The notes below the pieces were generated by a model that was not told the origin of the DNA, searched no databases, and saw nothing but the letters and a program-made list of their open reading frames with translations. Positions 55,321-57,474 of a stretch of DNA of 57,474 nucleotides are shown in pieces. Source of the DNA: Chloroflexota bacterium (lineage in GTDB: Bacteria > Chloroflexota > Dehalococcoidia > UBA2979). Every line of letters starts with the position of its first letter. Within the stretch, counting starts at the first letter, position 1. Where the stretch lies: contig VXMU01000091.1 in assembly GCA_009840945.1 (NCBI GenBank), positions 1 through 57,474 on the forward strand. Reading direction: 5' to 3'. Position numbers and translations under genes: made by a program.

Positions 55321-55749
55321 GTGGCCGAGTACATCCCCAGCCCGACCGAGTGGGTCCGCAACCAGGTCGACCTCTACGAGCGCACGAACGGCGCCGAGGG
55401 CAACGACCTGCGCGGCATGGCGGTCGTGGTCGTCACGCACCGCGGGCGCAAGACGGGGGCGGTCCGCAAGACGCCGCTGATGCGCGTCGCCGACGGCGAC
55501 GCCTACGTGCTCGTCGGCTCGCTGGGCGGCGCGCCTCAGAACCCGGTCTGGGTCTACAACCTGATGGCCGACCCCAACGTCGAGGTCCGCGACCGCGCCG
55601 AGGTCTACTCGATGCGCGCGCGGCTCGTGGAGGACCCGGACGAGCGGGCGCGGCTGTGGGGCCTGGCGGTGGAGGCGTACCCGGACTACGCGGACTACCA
55701 GGAGCGCACGGAGCGCGTGATCCCGCTCTTCCGCGCCGAGCCCGTCTAG
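55321..55749 (+). CDS. F420-type nitroreductase family protein (deazaflavin-dependent, DDN-like)
   Basis: IPSPTEWVRNQVDLYERTNGAEGNDLRGMAVVVVTHRGRKTGAVRKTPLMRVADGDAYVLVGSLGGAPQNPVWVYNLMADPNVEVRD; GTG preceded by GGAGGCGGA. Confidence 0.9.
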   Translation: MAEYIPSPTEWVRNQVDLYERTNGAEGNDLRGMAVVVVTHRGRKTGAVRKTPLMRVADGDAYVLVGSLGGAPQNPVWVYNLMADPNVEVRDRAEVYSMRARLVEDPDERARLWGLAVEAYPDYADYQERTERVIPLFRAEPV

Positions 55750-55767
55750 CCCGAGTCTCGCGCGCGG

Positions 55768-56028
55768 TTACTGCGCGCCCGCCGCGACCAGCGCGCGCCG
55801 CACCGCCGCCACGTCGATCCGTCCCGCGCTGACCTCGACGCCCTCGACGGCGACGACCGGCACCGACTCACCGTGCCGCCGGGCCAGCTCGGCGTCGGCG
55901 TCGACGTCCACGGTGCGCACCTCGAACTCCACGTCGCGCGCGAGCCGGCGGAGGGCGTCGCGGGCGTGGGCGCAGAGGCGGCAGCCCTCGCGGGTGTAGA
56001 GCACGACTTCCGGGACGCGCTCCGCCAC
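55768..56028 (-). CDS. Glutaredoxin-family thioredoxin-fold protein
   Basis: VVLYTREGCRLCAHARDALRRLA...FEVRTVDVDADAELARRHGESVPVVAVEG. Confidence 0.92.
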   Translation of the reverse strand: MAERVPEVVLYTREGCRLCAHARDALRRLARDVEFEVRTVDVDADAELARRHGESVPVVAVEGVEVSAGRIDVAAVRRALVAAGAQ

Positions 56029-56034
56029 GACGGG

Positions 56035-56874
56035 CTACCCGCGCTGGAAGAGGGGCGGCGGGGGCTCCTCGAAGCGTGGCTGGCGGGCGAAGTACCAGAT
56101 CACGGGGAGCGCCCCCAGCACCACGCAGAGGGCCACGAGCTGCGGCACCTTGAGGTCGAAGAGGAACGTGTCCGAGGAGTCGATGCGCAGCTCGGTGACG
56201 AAGAAGCGCATCACCGCGTAGGAGACGATGTAGAAGCAGAACGTCAGCCCCGGCTTGTGCCACAGCACCCGGAACAGCACGACGAACAGCAGCGCGAGGA
56301 TGACGAAGTCGCCGATCATCTCGTACGTCGTCGCCGGGTGGTGCGCCCCCACGGTCAGCGAGTGCACGAACGCCGGCGAGTCCGAGTGGGTGTAGATCAC
56401 GCCCCACGGCAGGTCGGTCGCCTTCGCGAGGTGCTCCCCGTTCACGAGGTCGCCAAGGCGCCCGATGCCCTGCCCGAGGATGATCCCGAACGCGGCGAGG
56501 TCCAGCCCTCGCGCGGCCGGGTAGCCCCTCCACAGCCCCCACACCAGCGCGCCCCCGACGCCGCCGAGGATCGCGCCCCAGATCGAGATGCCGCCCTCGG
56601 TGATGCGGATGATCTCGCCGGGATTGGCGCCGTAGTAGTCCCACGCCTCGGCTACGAACAGCAGCCGCGCGCCGATGATCCCGGACGGGATGCCGACAAG
56701 CGCCAGCTCGTAGGCGTCGTCGTAGTCGTAGCCGGTGATCTTGACGAGCTGGAGGGAGAGCTGCACGCCGGCGAGGATGCCGACCGCGGTGAACAGCCCG
56801 TGCCACGTCAGCAGCAGGCCCCCGATCCGGGCGAGGTTGGGATCCCAGCCGATCTCGATCGCCAGCACCGCCAC
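56035..56874 (-). CDS. lgt: Prolipoprotein diacylglyceryl transferase
   Basis: GILAGVQLSLQLVKITGYDYDDAYELALVGIPSGIIGARLLFVAEAWDYY; GQGIGRLGDLVNGEHLAKATDLPWGVIYTHSDSP; HPATTYEM. Confidence 0.95.
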   Translation of the reverse strand: MAVLAIEIGWDPNLARIGGLLLTWHGLFTAVGILAGVQLSLQLVKITGYDYDDAYELALVGIPSGIIGARLLFVAEAWDYYGANPGEIIRITEGGISIWGAILGGVGGALVWGLWRGYPAARGLDLAAFGIILGQGIGRLGDLVNGEHLAKATDLPWGVIYTHSDSPAFVHSLTVGAHHPATTYEMIGDFVILALLFVVLFRVLWHKPGLTFCFYIVSYAVMRFFVTELRIDSSDTFLFDLKVPQLVALCVVLGALPVIWYFARQPRFEEPPPPLFQRG

Positions 56875-56931
56875 GTCGCAGCCCCCTGCCGTCCACCGTC
56901 CATGCTACGCGCGAGGGTCGCTACGGACGCC

Positions 56932-57474
56932 CTATTCCCCGCCGCCCCCGTCCTCGCCGTTCTCGTCCTCCCCGGCCTCGGGCGCGGGTGTCGCCGTCGC
57001 CTGCGGGGTTGCGGTGGGAGTCGGCTCGGCCGGGGGCGGCGCGGGCGGTGATTCGATGCGGCCGCCCGGCACTAGGAGCACCGCGCCGACTTGGAGCAGA
57101 TTGGGATCGGAGAGCCCGTTCGACCGGAAGTTCACGATCGCGCCGACGTTCGCATCGTAGGTGTTGGCGATGACGGCGAGGGTCTCGCCGGGGCGCACCT
57201 CGTGGATGATCCCGTCCGCGCCGGGGACGCGGACGAGCTCGCCCGCGTCGATCTCATCGGTCGGCCCCGTCACCGTCTCGTTGTTCCAGACCACGGACTC
57301 GACGGCGATGCCGAACTCGGCGGCGATGGACAGGGCCGTGTCGCCTGCCTGGACCGTGTACACGTGGAAGACCGGCGGCGCGCCGGCCGAGGCCCCCCGG
57401 CCACGGACCCGCCGCCCGTCTAAGCCCCGACTGCCGTAACGCCCGCGGGGCCGGCCGGCGCTCGAAGCCCCGGC
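56932..57474 (-). CDS. LysM-domain protein (two LysM; N-terminus runs off window)
   Basis: VYTVQAGDTALSIAAEFGIAVESVVWNN and IHEVRPGETLAVIANTYDANVGAIVNFRSNGLSDPNLLQVGAVLLVPGG; frame stays open to the window edge as RG-rich sequence. Confidence 0.8.
   Translation of the reverse strand, partial: AGASSAGRPRGRYGSRGLDGRRVRGRGASAGAPPVFHVYTVQAGDTALSIAAEFGIAVESVVWNNETVTGPTDEIDAGELVRVPGADGIIHEVRPGETLAVIANTYDANVGAIVNFRSNGLSDPNLLQVGAVLLVPGGRIESPPAPPPAEPTPTATPQATATPAPEAGEDENGEDGGGGE

Noticed and set aside
1-57474. CRISPR arrays, rRNA, tRNA or transposase genes
   Set aside because: Looked for regularly spaced repeats, T-loop-like motifs in spacers and transposase/integrase motifs; none convincing by eye. 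A tRNAscan or Infernal run would be needed to exclude short RNAs.

Overview
The window is about 57 kb of GC-rich bacterial chromosome. The gene set (F420-type oxidoreductase, TTG/GTG starts, dnaB-dnaD-dnaC order, split cytochrome b complex) suggests a Chloroflexota-like organism, but this is not proven. Nearly all genes lie on the minus strand. Content: the str operon (tuf start, fusA, rpsG, rpsL), an MshA/MshB-like pair, folE, threonine pathway genes, the rpsF-ssb-rpsR operon, glyA, a MoaD-MoaE fusion, the rplI-dnaB-dnaD-dnaC replication block, scattered purine genes (purL, purQ, purH, purM, purF), a bc-type respiratory complex, folP/folK, toxin-antitoxin-like pairs and lgt. The most interesting region is a ~7.6 kb sulfur/ubiquitin-like island (45473-53109). 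It encodes three ubiquitin-like beta-grasp domains ending in AGG (one fused to an E1-like enzyme), a JAMM protease, a CysM-like synthase, a second cysteine synthase, a rhodanese-type sulfurtransferase, an Rrf2 regulator, a NIL-domain protein and a second threonine-synthase-like enzyme. I read it as a protein-thiocarboxylate system for cysteine and possibly homocysteine. Other notable items: a DnaC-like protein with two AAA+ modules, a cytochrome c-cupredoxin fusion, a cysteine-depleted desulforedoxin paralog beside an intact one (the intact one is not in the ORF track), a 35-aa membrane peptide upstream of cytochrome b, a retropepsin-like two-gene cassette, an 8x11-residue coiled coil, and a possible LexA-type operator over the rplI-dnaB promoter. 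All calls come from reading the sequence and recognising families; no database search was run.
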